A stretch of DNA of 7,251 nucleotides from WSXY01 sp038325105 (GTDB lineage Bacteria > Actinomycetota > Coriobacteriia > Anaerosomatales > Anaerosomataceae). The position numbers and the translations under genes were made by a program. The notes beneath the pieces are model-generated. The model was not told the origin of the DNA. It searched no databases and was given only the letters and a program-made list of their open reading frames with translations. This document shows positions 5,216 to 7,251 of the stretch, piece by piece. The stretch's first letter is position 1; every line of letters begins with the position of its first letter. Location of the stretch: the NCBI GenBank assembly GCA_038325105.1, contig JBBQIR010000088.1, positions 1 through 7,251 on the forward strand, read 5' to 3'.

Positions 5216-6520
5216 TCACCCGCCCGCGTCGACCGTGAGCCATCCGCCGTCGAAGCCAGCGCGCGTCAGCCCTGTGACCACGGGGTCACAGCGTTTCATC
5301 AACTCCCAGAACCAGCCCGTGAGGTGGTTCTCGATCATGAGCACGATCGGCCCCTGGTCGAGACCGTAGTAGCCCTTTGATATCCAGCCGTGGCCGTCAC
5401 CGGCGGCATCGTAGGTGGGGTTGAAGCTGCACTTGAACCCGTAGATGCTCTCCATGTCCGGGTACTGCTCATGGAATGCGTCGATTGCCGGCAATACGAT
5501 CTCTGGCGCGAAGGGCAGAGAGGCAATAGCCGCCCACGGTGCGATTGTGCCGTCATCCGGACCCCAGGGTAGTGCGCGCGCCCGATAGTCCATGAACCGT
5601 CGCTCGCGGCCGTCAACGCACAGAGTCGCCGGTCCGGGTCCATCACTGGCCGTGATCCCCCAGATGTCTTTTCCGTAGCCTCGAAAGCCGCGCGGATTCC
5701 GGATCGCATACGCACGCTGGATATGGGTCGCTCGGCGACTGTTCTCGAAGTAGTCGATGCCCCGCACCCGCATGTAGCTGTCTTGTATACCTCGGAAGTC
5801 CACCCAGGAATGAGAGAGCTGGTGCACGAAGAGGGGGCCGCAGTAGACGAACTCGTGCCCGTAGAGCTTCTTCCACCGGTACGTGCGTAGCCACTCCGCG
5901 TAACTTGAGACCGGCAGCGCGTGTGTTGGAGACCCGAGACCGAGAATGTAGAGGAGCAGTGCCTCGTTGTAGCCGGTCCAGTGAAAGCGCAAGAACCCCG
6001 TCTTGGGCTTCCAACCGTGGGTTACTGCCGAGCTGCCATTTCTCGCCCAGTCCCAGTCCACCCTCCGGTAGAGCTCCTCGGCGGTCTCTCGGATCTCGCG
6101 CTCCTCGGGGGTGTCGAGATCGAAGTAGGCCGCGCATGCCAGAACGCCGGCGATGAAGAATGTGGTGTCGATGGTCGAGAGCTCGGACTTCCAGGCGCGT
6201 CTACCTGTGTCCATATCGAGGAAGTGGTAGTAGAAACCCCGATGGCCGGTCGCATCCGGCTCTGGGCCATGCGGAGCGCTCCGGAAGAAGCGCAGCGTCG
6301 CGAGCGCACGCGTAACCGCCTCGGTGCGAGTCACGTAGCCACGCTCGGCGCCGACCGTGTAGGCGGCGAGACCCAGCCCCACCGCGGCGATGCTGGAGTG
6401 GGATCCGGGTCTGTTGGTGTCACGGACAAGCCCGTTGGCCGGATTTGCCTCGGCGATGAAGTAGCCGAACGTGTCTCGCTGCAATTGCAGCAGGCGCGCT
6501 GTCGTCGTTGCTTCGCTCAT
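5216..6520 (-). CDS. Glucoamylase-like family protein (PF10091 / GH144-type)
   Basis: A 434-residue protein with an (alpha/alpha)6-barrel, glucoamylase-like fold. Signature segments: DTFGYFIAEANPANGLVRDT (16-35), HRGFYYHFLDMDTGRR (93-108), SELSTIDTTFFIAGVL (112-127), WTGYNEALLLYILGLGSPTH (181-200), FVHQLSHSWVDFRGIQD (231-247), and GYYGLDQGPIVLMIENHLTG (383-402). E186 and D247 are candidates for acidic active-site positions. Related GH144 enzymes cleave beta-1,2-glucans, but the substrate here cannot be told from sequence. There is no signal peptide or membrane helix (it starts MSEATTTARLLQLQRDTFGY), so it should be cytoplasmic unless exported otherwise; many homologues are secreted. A GGGAGA (6529-6534, reverse strand) eight bases before the ATG supports the start. 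It is divergent from the DUF255 gene and convergent with the peroxiredoxin gene. Confidence 0.88.
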   Translation of the reverse strand: MSEATTTARLLQLQRDTFGYFIAEANPANGLVRDTNRPGSHSSIAAVGLGLAAYTVGAERGYVTRTEAVTRALATLRFFRSAPHGPEPDATGHRGFYYHFLDMDTGRRAWKSELSTIDTTFFIAGVLACAAYFDLDTPEEREIRETAEELYRRVDWDWARNGSSAVTHGWKPKTGFLRFHWTGYNEALLLYILGLGSPTHALPVSSYAEWLRTYRWKKLYGHEFVYCGPLFVHQLSHSWVDFRGIQDSYMRVRGIDYFENSRRATHIQRAYAIRNPRGFRGYGKDIWGITASDGPGPATLCVDGRERRFMDYRARALPWGPDDGTIAPWAAIASLPFAPEIVLPAIDAFHEQYPDMESIYGFKCSFNPTYDAAGDGHGWISKGYYGLDQGPIVLMIENHLTGWFWELMKRCDPVVTGLTRAGFDGGWLTVDAGG

Positions 6521-6524
6521 GAAG

Positions 6525-6560
6525 TCAATCTCCCGAGATACCGTTGGACATGGTCCTCAT
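6525..6560 (-). CDS. Possible 11-codon leader peptide ahead of the glucoamylase-like gene
   Basis: On the reverse strand AAAGGAG (6566-6572) sits five bases before an ATG at 6560, a better Shine-Dalgarno arrangement than that of the main gene. The frame reads MRTMSNGISGD and stops four bases before the ATG at 6520, in a different frame. It could couple translation into the main gene. It contains no run of a single amino acid that would suggest attenuation. Confidence 0.3.
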   Translation of the reverse strand: MRTMSNGISGD

Positions 6561-6633
6561 GAGAACTCCTTTCGAGAATAGTGTCTTTGGGTATCTGCCC
6601 CTAGAGACTGTCCAGGTGACTTGGGAGACGCGT

Positions 6634-7251
6634 GTGACCAACAGGCTGGCTCTTGAGACGAGCCCTTACCTCCTCCAGCATGCCGAGAACCCCGTCGAGT
6701 GGTATCCGTGGGGCGCCGAGGCCTTCGAGGCCGCCCGAGAGCAGGACAAGCCCGTCTTCCTGAGCGTCGGCTATTCGGCATGTCACTGGTGCCACGTGAT
6801 GGAGCACGAGAGTTTCGAGGACGAGACGACCGCTGCGCTCATGAACCGCCACTTCGTCTCTGTGAAGGTTGATCGCGAGGAACGGCCGGACATCGACGCC
6901 GTCTACATGAAAGCGGTCCAAGCGATGACCGAGCATGGGGGATGGCCCATGAGCGTCTTCCTGACGTCAGAGGGTGAGCCGTTCTACGGTGGCACCTACT
7001 TCCCCGACACACCGCGCCACGGTCTGCCGTCTTTTGCGCAGGTCCTTGAGCGCATCACCGAGCTGTGGGAGACACAGCGGGACGAACTTGTCGGAGCCGG
7101 CAGTCGCCTTTCGGCCGCGCTCGTTCGCAGCAGTAGCTCGCTGCGCGCGGCTTCACTCACGGCAATCGACACCTCGATCCTGGACGCCGCTACTCGCGGA
7201 TTGGCGCGCGCATTCGATTCCGGGCACGGCGGTTGGGGTGGGGCGCCGAAG
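6634..7251 (+). CDS. DUF255 / YyaL-type thioredoxin-domain protein, N-terminal part (partial)
   Basis: GTG at 6634 opens 206 codons that run off the right edge. The start of the protein (RLALETSPYLLQHAENPVEW, 4-23, then YPWGAEAF) is the hallmark of the DUF255 family (YyaL / SPATA20). The thioredoxin-like motif SACHWCHVM has C50 and C53 in a CxxC, followed by ESFED, VKVDREERPDID (78-89) and GGWPMSVFLT (102-111). GEPFYGGTYFP (114-124) follows, and the last visible residues, GHGGWGGAPK, match the family's 'GGFGGAPKFP' junction. Full-length members are around 600-700 residues and continue with an (alpha/alpha)6 barrel related to sugar epimerases, which lies outside the window. Their function is not settled. 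GGGAG at 6623-6627, six bases before GTG, supports this start; an in-frame GTG at 6616 lacks such a site. It is divergent from the glucoamylase-like gene with a 113-bp shared upstream region. Confidence 0.92.
   Translation, partial: MTNRLALETSPYLLQHAENPVEWYPWGAEAFEAAREQDKPVFLSVGYSACHWCHVMEHESFEDETTAALMNRHFVSVKVDREERPDIDAVYMKAVQAMTEHGGWPMSVFLTSEGEPFYGGTYFPDTPRHGLPSFAQVLERITELWETQRDELVGAGSRLSAALVRSSSSLRAASLTAIDTSILDAATRGLARAFDSGHGGWGGAPK

Noticed and set aside
1..7251. CRISPR array, insertion sequence or integrase gene.
   Set aside because: No regularly spaced repeats, terminal inverted repeats, transposase motifs or tyrosine/serine recombinase motifs were seen on either strand.

Overview
The window is high-GC bacterial DNA. 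Genome-encoded CCA tails on tRNA-derived sequence, hairpin terminators right after them, GTG/ATG starts with purine-rich Shine-Dalgarno sites, and the protein families present (DUF427, AbiE pair, glucoamylase-like, DUF255) fit an actinobacterial lineage. The cysteine-rich ferredoxin-like protein hints at an anaerobic or facultative lifestyle. The lineage is an inference, because no phylogenetic marker gene is present.

Left part (1-1336): the 3' end of an AbiEi-like antitoxin gene is followed with no spacer by a complete AbiEii-like nucleotidyltransferase toxin gene, together a type IV toxin-antitoxin / abortive infection pair. A 45-codon reading frame overlaps its stop codon. The block ends at a 45-bp sequence that is the 3' part of a tRNA-Pro(GGG) gene, from the anticodon loop to CCA, without its 5' half. 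This is the usual residue left when an integrative element inserts into a tRNA gene. A hairpin terminator follows.

Middle part (1337-4433): a DUF427 protein (+), a small two-helix membrane protein of the low-affinity iron permease family (-, convergent), a possible 50-codon ORF, and a 426-aa winged-helix / cysteine-rich / two-[4Fe-4S] protein (+). The segment ends with a second, shorter copy of the tRNA 3' end (16 bp identical). A second hairpin terminator follows at exactly the same distance, with the same stem and loop lengths and with compensatory base-pair changes. The middle segment is therefore bracketed by two homologous 'tRNA 3' end + terminator' modules 3,098 bp apart.

Right part (4434-7251): this looks like ordinary chromosome. 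It has a peroxiredoxin-like protein with an altered active-site motif (+), a glucoamylase-like (PF10091/GH144-type) protein (-), and, divergent from the latter, the 5' end of a DUF255/YyaL-type thioredoxin-domain protein that runs off the window. The 113-bp divergent gap holds an 11-codon mini-ORF with a strong Shine-Dalgarno just ahead of the glucoamylase-like gene.

The best reading is a tRNA-Pro integration hotspot. A defence-carrying element ends at about 1294, a second older or decayed segment ends at about 4393, and core genome follows. No integrase lies in the window.
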